DNA from: Lacrimispora xylanisolvens
Lineage (GTDB): Bacteria > Bacillota > Clostridia > Lachnospirales > Lachnospiraceae
Direction of reading: 5' to 3'
Length of the DNA stretch: 64,000 bases
Assembly: GCF_002934545.1 (NCBI RefSeq)
Contig: NZ_PTJA01000013.1
Coordinates: forward strand, 117,543 to 181,542
Shown: positions 49,217 to 58,976 of the stretch, in pieces
Layout of the letters: each line of letters opens with the position of its first letter
How positions within the stretch are numbered: position 1 is the stretch's first letter
Notes under the pieces: generated by a model
Told to the model about the DNA's origin: nothing
Database searches by the model: none
Seen by the model: only the letters and a program-made list of their open reading frames with translations
Position numbers and translations under genes: made by a program

Positions 49217-50297
49217 CTTTTTTGATCTCCTTAATAACACGCTCTTGTGCTGTCTTTTCTTTTGTGCCTTTTATCTCTCTCAATTTCCTGGCCTTTGTTA
49301 TTTCCCGAATCCTTTTATTCCCTGTTTCCTGATCCTCCTGCAAGCCTTCTTTCCGCCTTTTTGCGGCAGACAAACGATTCATAAGGCTTGTAATGGAATA
49401 AAGAATGGGAGCAAAGTCCCCCCGGTAAGCTTTTTCACAGGTGGATTTTACCTCAAAGTTCTCACTTCCGATTTCCTGAAATAAATATTTTTCATCGTCA
49501 ATAATATGCTTTAACCGGTCAATCAATTCATTGACAGAATTGGTCAGGATTCCGATTTCATCTCTGGACTGGTAGGTTAAATAGACCCCCAGATCTCCGT
49601 CTGACACTCTTCTGGTTCCTTCCACAAGATCCTTTACCGGTTTATCAATGGCAATGATGATATAAATCACAAGGAGTGAGATTAAGAAACCCACCACACC
49701 AACGCTGATGACCTTCATCCTTGCCAGACGCATATATAGATGATCCCCTTCAATGCTGGCTGCTTCCGATCCTTTTCTGTTATAATTCACAACCTCTAAA
49801 AACCCGTCGCTTGCCTCATCAAACAACACTCTGGATTCTCCCATGATAATGTTAAATGCTTCACTGGATTTATTTTCCCGGCTGACAGAAAGAAGGCGAT
49901 AGCTGCATTCTAAATATTTCCTCCAGTTATCTTTGGCCTCGTTCATTAACTGACGGTCTGATTCATCCGTAATATAAAGTTCATACCTGGCAAAAGACCG
50001 GTCTATCTCAGTTTTAATGCCATTCATCTCCCGCTCCAGCTGAGATTTGTCAACCCCGTTTGAAGTGACCACATGGTTATATTCCTTAATACGGTAATCA
50101 GATGTCTTCGTGTTTAACTCTTCCGCAATGATAATTGCAGGCACCCATGACTGTGAGATCACAGTACTGGCTTCATTAATCTTACTAGCTGTAATAACAG
50201 ATTCCGTTCCAATAAATATTAATCCCAAAATGCTGATTGCCCCCAGCAAAATGAGTTTTGTTTTTATTTTAATATTTCTGATAGATGTCACTTTCAT
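49185..50297 (-). CDS. HAMP-domain membrane sensor without an output domain
   Basis: 370 residues. Two membrane helices (about 14-33 and 195-215) enclose a four-helix-bundle sensor of the chemoreceptor kind (about 35-190). A HAMP domain (about 216-270, KPVKDLVEGTRRVSDGDLGVYL) and a short helical region (CEKAYRGDFAPILYSITSLMNRLS) resemble the start of a chemoreceptor. The methyl-accepting signalling domain is absent; instead a highly charged Lys/Arg/Glu tail of about 55 residues ends the protein, its last codons overlapping recJ. It may be a truncated chemoreceptor or a regulatory partner. Confidence 0.8.
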   Translation of the reverse strand: MKVTSIRNIKIKTKLILLGAISILGLIFIGTESVITASKINEASTVISQSWVPAIIIAEELNTKTSDYRIKEYNHVVTSNGVDKSQLEREMNGIKTEIDRSFARYELYITDESDRQLMNEAKDNWRKYLECSYRLLSVSRENKSSEAFNIIMGESRVLFDEASDGFLEVVNYNRKGSEAASIEGDHLYMRLARMKVISVGVVGFLISLLVIYIIIAIDKPVKDLVEGTRRVSDGDLGVYLTYQSRDEIGILTNSVNELIDRLKHIIDDEKYLFQEIGSENFEVKSTCEKAYRGDFAPILYSITSLMNRLSAAKRRKEGLQEDQETGNKRIREITKARKLREIKGTKEKTAQERVIKEIKKDGSRAMDASD

Positions 50298-51018
50298 ATT
50301 CCCTTAATCTCTTCCTCCTGGACCGGTAATCCGGTATTTCCTTTTCTACAGTTGACCAGAATGCTTTTGAATGATTCATATAAGAACGATGAGCCAGTTC
50401 ATGAACTACCACATAATCAGCCAGATCTTCCGGCAGCAGCACAAGTCTCCAGTTAAAGTTTAGGTTTCCCTTTCCGCTGCAGCTGCCCCATCTGGTGGCC
50501 TGATCCCGAATGGCGATTCTGCCGTAATCCGTGTTCATAATTTGTGCCCACACAGCAGTTTTCTCCTCCAGATACTGCCTTGCACGCTGTCTGTACCAGT
50601 TCTTAATCACTGTTTTGACTGTATCCTCCCCATCTATGGGACCAGTGAGTGTTAATTCTTCTGAAGATTCCTTTATTAAAATTCCCTTTCTCCTAACATC
50701 ATGCAGGATGCGAATAATGCGCTTTTCTCCAAATAGCAGCAGTTCACTCCCATCGACCCATGAAAACTGATTTATTACTGGCCGGGATCTGATCTTTAAG
50801 ACTGCCTCATACACCCATCTGCTGTTTTTTAATACCAGCTCATGCCCCAAACGGTAAGGTACCGTGAACGGAAGTCTTACGATCACTTCTCCTGTTTTTG
50901 AGACCTGAAGCGCCATGGTTCTCCGTTTGGATTTTACAATCTTGTAGTTTAAGAAAGTTCCATCTTCAAAGGGCAGAATACCTGTGTTCCTTCTATCTTC
51001 ATTATGTTCCTCTTCCAT
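50269..51018 (-). CDS. YgjP-like zinc metallopeptidase (M48-related, DUF45)
   Basis: 249 residues. The zinc site HELAH is in VVHELAHRSYMNHSKAFWSTVEKEIPDYRSRRKRL, with the typical third-ligand His in NHSKAFW. Upstream lies the family segment RWGSCSGKGNLNFNWRLVLLP. It has no signal peptide or membrane helix, so it is cytoplasmic. The end overlaps the HAMP gene by 29 bp, giving a three-gene chain YgjP-HAMP-RecJ. The exact substrate of this family is not known. Confidence 0.9.
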   Translation of the reverse strand: MEEEHNEDRRNTGILPFEDGTFLNYKIVKSKRRTMALQVSKTGEVIVRLPFTVPYRLGHELVLKNSRWVYEAVLKIRSRPVINQFSWVDGSELLLFGEKRIIRILHDVRRKGILIKESSEELTLTGPIDGEDTVKTVIKNWYRQRARQYLEEKTAVWAQIMNTDYGRIAIRDQATRWGSCSGKGNLNFNWRLVLLPEDLADYVVVHELAHRSYMNHSKAFWSTVEKEIPDYRSRRKRLREYESDIYQKY

Positions 51019-51120
51019 ATATACAATTCCAATCTCTTATTTTCTTTTTCCTCATTCGCAAAGAAACCCGTATCCTCAATTATATCGAAAAATGGAAAAG
51101 GAAACAATAGTAATTGTGGT

Positions 51121-51744
51121 TTATTCAGAGCGTTCCGCGATCTCCTGCAGCCTCTTATAATCAGCGATAAAATACCCTTTCTCTTTTTTCATAATTCCCT
51201 CATCACAAAATTTCTTCATGACAAACAGTATATGACGGTAACTGACATTCATATACTCAGAGACATCCGTATGGGAAATCCCATACAATCCCCCTTTGTG
51301 ATGGGTCAGTATAAAGGAAGCAAGTCTTTTTTCCAGAGAATAATTAAGATATTCACTAAGCCGGGAACTTCTTGTCATCAGTTTACTGGAAATATAGGAT
51401 GCGAAATAGAAAGAAACCTCAGCATCCTTTTTACACATATCTCTAATGACTTCCAAATCAAACTCCAGGCAGCAGATGTCATCCACCACTTTATTTTCTT
51501 TTGTGAAGTCCTCATTGCAGAAAATAGAAAGCTCTCCCAGCCAGTCCTCTCTTCCTGCAAAATCAAGAATGGAGCGGCGGCCGTTTTCATGATCTATATA
51601 TATTTTTACTGCGCCGGAACAGATATAATAACAGCGGGAAAAGGACTCCCCCACCTTAAAAATATTGCTGCCTTTGGGGAAGCGTTTCTCCTGCCCCATT
51701 TTTAATAAATGATTCGGAATCTCACACGTTATAAACTGTTTCAT
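51121..51744 (-). CDS. Crp/Fnr-family transcriptional regulator
   Basis: 207 residues from the ATG at 51744, eight bases after GAGG. An N-terminal cyclic-nucleotide-binding-like beta barrel (about 15-120; FPKGSNIFKVGESFSRCYYICSGAVKIY) precedes a helix-turn-helix (about 145-195; ISHTDVSEYMNVSYRHILFVMKKFCDEG). The barrel lacks the Arg/Ser pair that binds cAMP and has no FNR-type four-cysteine cluster, so the signal is unknown (YeiL-like). It is transcribed away from the membrane protein gene at 51822, a likely target. Confidence 0.9.
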   Translation of the reverse strand: MKQFITCEIPNHLLKMGQEKRFPKGSNIFKVGESFSRCYYICSGAVKIYIDHENGRRSILDFAGREDWLGELSIFCNEDFTKENKVVDDICCLEFDLEVIRDMCKKDAEVSFYFASYISSKLMTRSSRLSEYLNYSLEKRLASFILTHHKGGLYGISHTDVSEYMNVSYRHILFVMKKFCDEGIMKKEKGYFIADYKRLQEIAERSE

Positions 51745-51821
51745 TATAATTTCCTCTGATATGATAAATCTCATAGTAGGTTATCCAGAAACTATGGTAT
51801 CATATTCCTGAGGTGAAAACA

Positions 51822-52460
51822 ATGACGAAGAAAAACACAAAATTAATTGCTTATTCCATCCTGAACTTTGTACTATTTGGATTTGGAGTATCGCTGCAGT
51901 TAAAAGCAGCCATCGGCCAGAGTATTTTAAATGCAATGGCAGTTACACTTTCCTTTCTCATTCCATGGAAGGTTGGTACCATATTAAACCTGATTAATAC
52001 CATTTTTTTTATCAGCTATTTACTTTTAAGACGTACCAGATTAAACTATAAGGACATCATTCAGATTATCGCTACCATTGCCAACGGAATTATTATTAAC
52101 TTTTTTCTCTACCAGGTTCTGTCCGGCTTTACGGCCGAAAGCTACCTTTTCAGAGTACTGCTCTATGCAACCGGTTTGATTTTCGCTTCCATAAGCCTTG
52201 GCGCTGTCCTGGCAATTGGAATTATAAAGTTCCCCTTAGAGAGTCTCTGCCTTACCATTACGGAACTTTATCACAAGAAATTTACCGCAGTACGCATGAG
52301 CTTTGATGTGATATTTCTGGTTGCTGCCATCGCCCTTACCTTATGGGCACATACACCCTGGCAGATCAGGGAAGGAACCGTAATCAGTGTTCTGCTCCTT
52401 TCCCCTCTGTTAGGAATCTGCTTAAACTACTTTAAGAAGCACTGGAATATGGAGGATTAA
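51822..52460 (+). CDS. YczE/YitT-like integral membrane protein
   Basis: 212 residues from the ATG at 51822, eight bases after TGAGG; a GTG three codons upstream is possible. Five to six membrane helices with the YczE-type pattern GFGVSLQLKAAIGQSILNAMAVTLSFL, then KVGTILNLINTIFFISYLLL. Function unknown; some homologues are implicated in membrane protein or peptide export. It may be regulated by the divergent Crp/Fnr gene and is followed 4 bp later by the HAD phosphatase gene. Confidence 0.85.
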   Translation: MTKKNTKLIAYSILNFVLFGFGVSLQLKAAIGQSILNAMAVTLSFLIPWKVGTILNLINTIFFISYLLLRRTRLNYKDIIQIIATIANGIIINFFLYQVLSGFTAESYLFRVLLYATGLIFASISLGAVLAIGIIKFPLESLCLTITELYHKKFTAVRMSFDVIFLVAAIALTLWAHTPWQIREGTVISVLLLSPLLGICLNYFKKHWNMED

Positions 52461-52464
52461 AAAC

Positions 52465-53136
52465 ATGTACCAAACATACTTAATCGATATTGACAACACC
52501 ATTCTGGATTTTGATGCGGCAGAAGAGCGAAGCTTTCAGAATGTAATAGAATCCTACTGCCTTCCCTTTGAACGCAGCATGCTGGATGAATATAAAAAGA
52601 TAAACATGAATCTCTGGAGTCTGCTGGAGCAGGAGAAGATCAGCAGGGAAGAAGTATTTCATACAAGATTCTCCCTATACTTTCAGACTCTGGAAAGAGA
52701 AGTTGATGGAGTGGAGGCTGAATCCCGCTATCGAAGCTTTCTTGGCAACAGCCCGGAGCTCATCCCCCACGCAAAGGAGACGCTGACCCAGCTAAAAAGC
52801 ATGGGGAAAAAGCTCTATACCGCTTCCAACGGGGTCTATACCACCCAGGTTACCAGACTAAATCAGGCTGGTATCTTCGACCTGTTTGACGGAATGTTTA
52901 TATCGGAAAAAGTGGGTAGCGAAAAGCCATCTATCCACTTTTTTAAACACTGCTTTGATCATATACCTGATTTCAATCAGGAAGAAACCATCATGGTGGG
53001 GGACAGTTTAAGTTCTGATATCAGGGGCGCCGTTAATGCCGGCATTGACTCCTGTCTCTTTACCCGCACAGATTCTCCCGCCAGGTCTGATGCTACTTAT
53101 ACCATTCATGATCTGTCCCAGCTTTTAAACCTGTAG
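52465..53136 (+). CDS. HAD-superfamily phosphatase (YjjG/YfnB type)
   Basis: 223 residues. The motif I nucleophile pair is Asp8 and Asp10 in LIDIDNTILDFD. Motif II is YTASNG, motif III lysine is EKVGSEKPS, and motif IV is GDSLSSDIRGAVNAG. An alpha-helical C1 cap lies between. Relatives dephosphorylate nucleotides such as dUMP or pyrimidine-like monophosphates. Four bp behind the YczE-like gene. Its stop codon sits inside a hairpin shared with the next gene. Confidence 0.92.
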   Translation: MYQTYLIDIDNTILDFDAAEERSFQNVIESYCLPFERSMLDEYKKINMNLWSLLEQEKISREEVFHTRFSLYFQTLEREVDGVEAESRYRSFLGNSPELIPHAKETLTQLKSMGKKLYTASNGVYTTQVTRLNQAGIFDLFDGMFISEKVGSEKPSIHFFKHCFDHIPDFNQEETIMVGDSLSSDIRGAVNAGIDSCLFTRTDSPARSDATYTIHDLSQLLNL

Positions 53137-53146
53137 GTCTCTACAG
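53131..53146. other. Hairpin containing both convergent stop codons
   Basis: CTGTAG (53131-53136), 4-nt loop, CTACAG (53141-53146). The TAG of the HAD gene and the TAG of the minus-strand hydrolase gene lie symmetrically in the two arms. No T-run follows on either strand. Confidence 0.6.
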
Positions 53147-53986
53147 ACAGAATCTTCCTTCCAAAGCCAGGAACTGATCCAGTACCATTTTGCTTACCCT
53201 GGCTCCAAATATGGTGGCCGGATGAGCCGGATAATACATGGCATCGGAAAATTCTTTATGAAACATGACTATCACATACGGTCCATATGGAGTAAATACG
53301 ATGCCTCCGTCATTGCGGCAGGCATCCATGCTCCCGCTTTTTGAAGCCACAGAAATCAGTATCTCATCTGTATTGTCACTGTCCATATAGACTGGGGGAA
53401 AGTCTTTTGTAATCATACTGTTGTAATGCTGCTTTTTCAATATTTCAAGCATTGCCCCATCCGCTTTCTTGCTGATCAGCTCTCCCTTTACCAGTCTTGT
53501 AAACACACTTCCATAATCGTTTGGAGTGCTGGTTCCCAGTTGCCGGTACCGGTCAAAGTGAATGGGATTATAAAGAATCGTATCCTTGCACCCCAGCTTT
53601 TGAATACAGCTGTTAATGGTTTCCAGTCCCAGATAATCAATCATCATATTGGTAGCAATGTTATCACTGACGATAATCATAAAAACAGCCGCATCTTTTA
53701 CCCTCAGTACAGCCCCTGGTTCCAGGGCTGCCAGTACGCCGCTCCCATCCACCACATGTTCCGGCTTATATTCCACCAGCTCCTCAAGGCTTTTGTTCCC
53801 TTTTTCCACTTCATCAAACAAACAGGCAAGTATAAAGGTCTTGATGGTACTTGCAGTCTCATATTTTTCATCCTGTCCCATAGTGATCACATTACCATGA
53901 AAATCATTGAGATAGATTCCCATTTTCCCGTCATAGCTCATTAGTTCTGCCTGAATTCTTTTCTCTAATGTAAATCTATTGTCCAT
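53141..53986 (-). CDS. Class A beta-lactamase-fold serine hydrolase, no signal peptide
   Basis: 281 residues. STIK (Ser46, Lys49), SDN (107-109) and KSG (216-218) are the three active-site motifs. The omega-loop glutamate motif (ExxLN) of true class A beta-lactamases is not found, so penicillin hydrolysis is unlikely; a D-peptidase or amidase role is more plausible. The lack of a signal peptide places it in the cytoplasm, unusual for this fold. Last gene of the murein-peptide operon, 18 bp after the NlpC/P60 gene. Confidence 0.85.
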   Translation of the reverse strand: MDNRFTLEKRIQAELMSYDGKMGIYLNDFHGNVITMGQDEKYETASTIKTFILACLFDEVEKGNKSLEELVEYKPEHVVDGSGVLAALEPGAVLRVKDAAVFMIIVSDNIATNMMIDYLGLETINSCIQKLGCKDTILYNPIHFDRYRQLGTSTPNDYGSVFTRLVKGELISKKADGAMLEILKKQHYNSMITKDFPPVYMDSDNTDEILISVASKSGSMDACRNDGGIVFTPYGPYVIVMFHKEFSDAMYYPAHPATIFGARVSKMVLDQFLALEGRFCL

Positions 53987-54004
53987 GTCATCCTCCGATT
54001 TTTA

Positions 54005-54901
54005 TTAGAATATACTCCCTGAAGCATACCAGCTATTGGCCAGATCCTCCCGATAATCCGCTGCATGGGGATTTAAACTGTTTATGACCACTCCGCTGCT
54101 GCCAATCTTACCGGTGGAATGAATATATGATCCATCTCCCAGGTACATGGCAATATGACCCGGAAAATACATGAGATCCCCTGGAAGCATTTCATCCCTG
54201 GGAATTTCCTTAACCGGAAACCCCGGCTGTATTTTTGCATCCCGGAATATAATAATCCCGTTCATCAGATAGCTCTGTGAAGTTAAACCAGAACAGTCAA
54301 TTCCCAATGACGTTCTGCCCCCCCACCGGTACTGGGTGCCCAGATACTCCATTGCCGTCTCAATCACTGCCAGGCGAAATTCTCTTTCATCCACAATTTC
54401 CTTCTGTGGAAGATGATCCGTCCACAAAGCGCTTTGGGAATATTCTTTCGGACGCAGATACTGATTCCTCATAAACCCCTTCTGCCCGTCAAATAACTCA
54501 ACCATTGCCCATCCAGGTTCCTCAGACTCAAACTCTCTCACCTTAATCAGTGCTCCTCTGGGAACACTCATGATTCTCACTCCCTGGACCCTGGGAATTG
54601 ACATGATATCCACGAATTCCCCATCTGTTACCATCAGACCGCCTTCTTCCCAGTTAATCAGGTCAGAAAGACCGGTCAGTTCCACATCCTCTTTTCTTAC
54701 ATACCCCGGATAATGATAGGCTGTTACAACCGGATAAAATCCCTGGTCTTCTTCCCCTGTGATACGAAGTCCCATACCGTATATCCCTTCATCTGCAATG
54801 GAAGAAACCAGTTTCTTTTCCCTGTTCTCCTTTGTTTCTCCAGGCCGGTCCCATATGGTAATTACCGGCTTTTTAATTACTGCAAACTGCTGCTCCATCA
54901 C
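54005..54901 (-). CDS. NlpC/P60 endopeptidase, YkfC-like
   Basis: 298 residues. SH3-like N-terminal region (about 35-155, MSVPRGALIKVREFE ... KGFMRNQYLRPKEYS) and C-terminal NlpC/P60 domain with catalytic Cys203 in GIDCSGLTSQS, His249 in GHIAMYLGDG and His263. No signal peptide, as in YkfC of Bacillus, which cleaves the gamma-D-Glu to diamino-acid bond of imported murein peptides. The neighbouring importer and epimerase support this job. Confidence 0.9.
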   Translation of the reverse strand: MMEQQFAVIKKPVITIWDRPGETKENREKKLVSSIADEGIYGMGLRITGEEDQGFYPVVTAYHYPGYVRKEDVELTGLSDLINWEEGGLMVTDGEFVDIMSIPRVQGVRIMSVPRGALIKVREFESEEPGWAMVELFDGQKGFMRNQYLRPKEYSQSALWTDHLPQKEIVDEREFRLAVIETAMEYLGTQYRWGGRTSLGIDCSGLTSQSYLMNGIIIFRDAKIQPGFPVKEIPRDEMLPGDLMYFPGHIAMYLGDGSYIHSTGKIGSSGVVINSLNPHAADYREDLANSWYASGSIF

Positions 54902-54977
54902 TGTCTCCCTTCATTCCAAAGAACCGGACCTGCAAATCAAAGGCAGCGAATAGTTCCGCTGCCTGTCATCCGTTTCG

Positions 54978-55910
54978 TCAACGCTCATATAATTTCTTAT
55001 ATTCTTCCGCCTCTTTTTTATTCGCCAGTACATAATGTTCGTTTCTGATTTCCTGCCAGAAAGGCGGATCAGTTGAATAATCATGGATGGACGGATCATA
55101 AACCATCAGCTTTTTCTCCTTCTCATGCTTTGGATCCGGCATGGGTATTGCCGAGAGAAGCGCCCTTGTGTAAGGGTGAATGGCATGGGTGATCAATTCC
55201 TCCGTCTCAGCCATCTCCACGATCTCTCCTTTGCGTATGACTGCAATCCGGTCAGTAATAAACCGCATAACCGATAAATCGTGGGCAATGAACAGGTAAG
55301 TAATCTGACGTTCTTTCTGAATTCTGGTAAGAAGATTCAGAACCTGAGCCCGTACCGACACATCAAGAGCAGAAATCGGTTCATCCGCTATGATAAACTC
55401 CGGTTTCATAATCAGAGATCTTGCAATGCCGATCCGCTGCCTCTGGCCTCCCGAAAACTCATGGGGGAAACGGCTGGCGAACTCCGGAAGAAGGCCTACA
55501 TCAAGAAGTGCCTGATTTACCCGTTCTTTCCTTTCCTTCTCGGTAATCCCTTTTTCAATATTCAATAGTCCTTCACTTACAATATAATCCACCTTGGCTC
55601 TCTCATTTAAAGATGCCTGAGGATCCTGAAAAATCATCTGGATTTCCTGAATCACCTTCCGGTCCAGTTCTTCCGATATATCTCCGTTAATTTTCTGCCC
55701 CTTGTAGAGAATTTCTCCTCCTGAAGTCTTTATAATCCTCATGACAGCCCGGCCAATGGTGGTTTTTCCAGAACCGGATTCTCCCACCAGTCCAAAGGTC
55801 TCTCCTTTATAAATCTTAAAGTTTACCCCTTTTACTGCCTGGTATTTCTTTTTTCGTTCGCCGAAGGTCACTTCCAAGTCCTTAACTTCCAGTAATACTT
55901 CCCGCTCCAT
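54978..55910 (-). CDS. Oligopeptide ABC transporter ATPase (OppF-type)
   Basis: 310 residues. Walker [10 protein letters not shown], signature [15 protein letters not shown], Walker [13 protein letters not shown], and the C-terminal oligo_HPY region ([16 protein letters not shown]). It overlaps the OppD-type gene by one base. Together with its partner it powers peptide import. Fourth component of the importer in this operon. Confidence 0.94.
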   Translation of the reverse strand: MEREVLLEVKDLEVTFGERKKKYQAVKGVNFKIYKGETFGLVGESGSGKTTIGRAVMRIIKTSGGEILYKGQKINGDISEELDRKVIQEIQMIFQDPQASLNERAKVDYIVSEGLLNIEKGITEKERKERVNQALLDVGLLPEFASRFPHEFSGGQRQRIGIARSLIMKPEFIIADEPISALDVSVRAQVLNLLTRIQKERQITYLFIAHDLSVMRFITDRIAVIRKGEIVEMAETEELITHAIHPYTRALLSAIPMPDPKHEKEKKLMVYDPSIHDYSTDPPFWQEIRNEHYVLANKKEAEEYKKLYER

Positions 55911-56962
55911 CAGAACAGACCTCCCTCTCTGATTATTTTTAGTACAGGCGGCGGATCCGCCTTTGGTGCCCGTTCATCCAGCAGCCAGGTTTTAGCCTTG
56001 TGGGTAGGGGAAATGCTGAAATAAGGAGGGCTCTTTACAAAATCAATCTTAAGTGCCTGGGGATTTCTGGGAGCAAACGCATCTCCCTTTATTTCTGCAT
56101 ATAGATTAGGCGGTGTTCCGGCAATGGAAAATAAATTTTCTCCTTTTATCCCCACCTGAGGCAAAGATGAAAGAAGCGCCCAGGTATAAGGGTGTCTTGC
56201 ATCATAAAAAATATCCTCACTGGTTCCAATCTCCACAATATCCCCGGCATACATCACAGCTACTCTGTCTGCCGTATTAGCCACTACTCCCAGATCATGA
56301 GTGATAAGAATCACAGAAAGCTTATATTTCAGCCGCAGTTCCTTAATCAGCTCCAGAATCTGAGCCTGTATGGTAACATCAAGGGCCGTTGTGGGCTCAT
56401 CGCAAATAAGAATCTGGGGATTGCAGGCAATTGCTATGGCAATAACCACACGCTGGCGCATCCCCCCTGAAAATTCATGAGGATACTGGAAAAAACGTTT
56501 CTCCGGTTCCTGTATTCCCACATCAGTCAGATACTGAAGCGTCCGTTTTTTTGCCTCAGTCCTGCTTCCCTTCTGATGCAGGAGAACCGCTTCCATAATC
56601 TGTGCACCAATGGTCTTTAATGGATTTAAGCTTGTCATTGGATCCTGCATGATCATGGCAATTTCATGTCCCCGCAGCTTTAACCAGTCTTTTTCTTTCT
56701 TAATTCCCGTTAACTCTACCGGAACTTTATCATCAGAGCCATAATAAACGACATTCCCGCCGCTGACACTGCCGTTCTTATCTAAAAGTCCCATAAATGA
56801 TTTTGTAAATACCGATTTTCCGCTTCCCGATTCCCCTACAATCGCAAGAATTTCCCCTTTATAAAGTTCCAGGGAAATTCCCCGTATGGCATGAAGCCGT
56901 TTCCCTCTCAGTTCAAAGGTAATATCTAAATCATTTACCTCTAATATTGTCTCTCGTTCCAT
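55910..56962 (-). CDS. Oligopeptide ABC transporter ATPase (OppD-type)
   Basis: 350 residues. Walker [10 protein letters not shown], signature [15 protein letters not shown], Walker [13 protein letters not shown], and a C-terminal oligo_HPY tail ([27 protein letters not shown]). In many OppD proteins this tail has cysteines for an iron-sulfur cluster; none are visible here. It lies 11 bp after the OppC-type gene. Confidence 0.94.
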   Translation of the reverse strand: MERETILEVNDLDITFELRGKRLHAIRGISLELYKGEILAIVGESGSGKSVFTKSFMGLLDKNGSVSGGNVVYYGSDDKVPVELTGIKKEKDWLKLRGHEIAMIMQDPMTSLNPLKTIGAQIMEAVLLHQKGSRTEAKKRTLQYLTDVGIQEPEKRFFQYPHEFSGGMRQRVVIAIAIACNPQILICDEPTTALDVTIQAQILELIKELRLKYKLSVILITHDLGVVANTADRVAVMYAGDIVEIGTSEDIFYDARHPYTWALLSSLPQVGIKGENLFSIAGTPPNLYAEIKGDAFAPRNPQALKIDFVKSPPYFSISPTHKAKTWLLDERAPKADPPPVLKIIREGGLF

Positions 56963-56973
56963 TGGCTGCCTCC

Positions 56974-57960
56974 TTATAAGTGATTCTTCGGATCGGCGGC
57001 ATCAGAAAACGCGTTGCCGATAATGTAGAAAGAAATAGTTACAAATGAAAGAATGATGGTGGGATAAACCAGCTGATAGCGCAGTGCCGGGCTGGTAATC
57101 AGTGCTCTTCCTTCATTGATTAAGTTCCCGAGGCTTGGAATATTAACAGGAAGGCCCAGACCAATATAGGTGATAAACACTTCATTGCCGATAGCGGCCG
57201 GAATGGTAAGTGCCATTCGAAGCATAATGACAGAAACCAGATAAGGCAGAAGATTTTTTACAATAATTCTGCCTGTAGGTGTACCAAGGCACCGGCTGGC
57301 CACATTATAATCCCTGTCTCTGATAATGAGGATCTGGTTGCGGATAAATCTTGCCATCTGAATCCACCCCGTAAGACACATGGCAAATATCAATGTCTTA
57401 ACACTGGGCTTTAATATGTAAGAGATCAAAATCAATATAATGGTATTTGGTATATTATCAATAATATTATAAATTTCAGTCAGTATAAAGTCCGCCTTTC
57501 TGACATAGCCCCAGATGACCCCTACCGTAATTCCGATCAGCGCCTCCGCCAGTGCCACTGATAAGCCGATAAACAGTGAAGTCCTGGTTCCCGACCAAAT
57601 CCGTGCCCATAAGTCCTGACCGATGGAATTGGTTCCAAGAATAAATTGTTTTCCTGGCGGAATATTGCGAAACTGCATTCCACTGGCATCATTGATAATC
57701 AGGTTTGGATCATACTGACCTGGAAGATAAGGCTGTATAAACGTAAATGCCAATAACAGCATTAACAGCACCAGCAAAGCAAAGGCTATCCGGTTCTTAA
57801 AGAACGCATGGAGTGTACTATTCCAGTAAGAATAATTGCTGAATCCCGTTTTCTCTGTCTCAGCTTCATTATATCCCCCAAACGTAAACAGCTCTGCTTC
57901 TTCCATATTTTCAATTAACTCTGCTTCTTTTGTATGACGGTAAGAAAATTGCTTCATCAT
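56974..57960 (-). CDS. Oligopeptide ABC transporter permease (OppC-type)
   Basis: 328 residues. A hydrophilic N-terminal arm (about 1-55) is followed by six membrane helices, with the OppC N-terminal segment (HAFFKNRIAFALLVLLMLLLAF) and the EAA-like loop (RCLGTPTGRIIVKNLLPYL). Start overlaps the preceding permease gene by 4 bp (ATGA-type). Pairs with OppB to form the import channel. Confidence 0.93.
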   Translation of the reverse strand: MMKQFSYRHTKEAELIENMEEAELFTFGGYNEAETEKTGFSNYSYWNSTLHAFFKNRIAFALLVLLMLLLAFTFIQPYLPGQYDPNLIINDASGMQFRNIPPGKQFILGTNSIGQDLWARIWSGTRTSLFIGLSVALAEALIGITVGVIWGYVRKADFILTEIYNIIDNIPNTIILILISYILKPSVKTLIFAMCLTGWIQMARFIRNQILIIRDRDYNVASRCLGTPTGRIIVKNLLPYLVSVIMLRMALTIPAAIGNEVFITYIGLGLPVNIPSLGNLINEGRALITSPALRYQLVYPTIILSFVTISFYIIGNAFSDAADPKNHL

Positions 57961-58898
57961 CTGTCACCTGCTTTCTTTCCAAGGCTGATTCTGGGATCCA
58001 GCATTACCATCATAAGATCCCCAAGAAGCAGTCCCAGTACGCCCACACAGGCATACAAAAGAACAATCCCCTGTACCATGGCATTGTCATGCTTTTTAAT
58101 TACGGTAACCAAAAGACCGCCCATTCCAGGAATGCTGTAAAGAGATTCTATGTAAATAGAACCGATCACCGTATTTAAAAATGCAGTAGGAATATACTGG
58201 GCAAGGGGAACAAAGGCATTGCGGAAAATATGTTTAAACATAACATTACCCTCTGACAGCCCTTTTGCCTTTGCCAGCCTGACATAATCCTTATTGCTTT
58301 CATCAATCATATACCGTCTCAGCCACATCCCATAAAATGCAATATTTCCAAGGGACATGGAAATAACCGGCAAAATCCAGTAATTGGGATCATCGATCTG
58401 AAAGAGCAGCCCTACATGAAAGAGCTGTGTCCCATAAAGCTGAATATAAAGGAAATAGACTGCGGCCGGTACAGCCTGAATACATACAATAAAAAAGGTT
58501 CCTATTTTGTCAAACCAACGATACTGATACCTTGCCATAAAAGCCCCCATGGGAAGTCCAACCAGAAGTGAGACAACCATGGACCAGATTCCCAGCTTAA
58601 TGGATACGGGAACTTTATCCGCCAGAATATCGGATACAGGAACATTGGAACGGTAAATCCTGGAAGTACCCAGATCACCATGAAGCAGTTTCTGGAAAAA
58701 ATGAACAATCTGAAGGGGAAGGGGATCCGACAATCCCATCTCCTTTAAACCCACTTCGATTTGCTGAGGCGTCATTTTATCAAAGTTCTGAAAATAACCT
58801 TCAATCGGCATAAGGCGGAGAAGACAGAATACAACGGTCAGAATGATGATTAATGTAAGAAATGAACGTGCGATTCTTTTACTTAAGTATAGTAACAT
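57957..58898 (-). CDS. Oligopeptide ABC transporter permease (OppB-type)
   Basis: 313 residues with six membrane helices. OppB signatures are the N-terminal RSFLTLIIILTVVFCLLRLMP and the EAA-like loop KDYVRLAKAKGLSEGNVMFKHIFRNAFVPL near residue 195. It is separated from the binding-protein gene by a long hairpin (58977-59035). Confidence 0.93.
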   Translation of the reverse strand: MLLYLSKRIARSFLTLIIILTVVFCLLRLMPIEGYFQNFDKMTPQQIEVGLKEMGLSDPLPLQIVHFFQKLLHGDLGTSRIYRSNVPVSDILADKVPVSIKLGIWSMVVSLLVGLPMGAFMARYQYRWFDKIGTFFIVCIQAVPAAVYFLYIQLYGTQLFHVGLLFQIDDPNYWILPVISMSLGNIAFYGMWLRRYMIDESNKDYVRLAKAKGLSEGNVMFKHIFRNAFVPLAQYIPTAFLNTVIGSIYIESLYSIPGMGGLLVTVIKKHDNAMVQGIVLLYACVGVLGLLLGDLMMVMLDPRISLGKKAGDR

Positions 58899-58976
58899 CA
58901 GTTTTCAGACTCCTTTGTTTTGTTTGTAAAAATACTCTCTGAAGGCGAAGTCAGATCATATCCACCTCCCCTTCAG

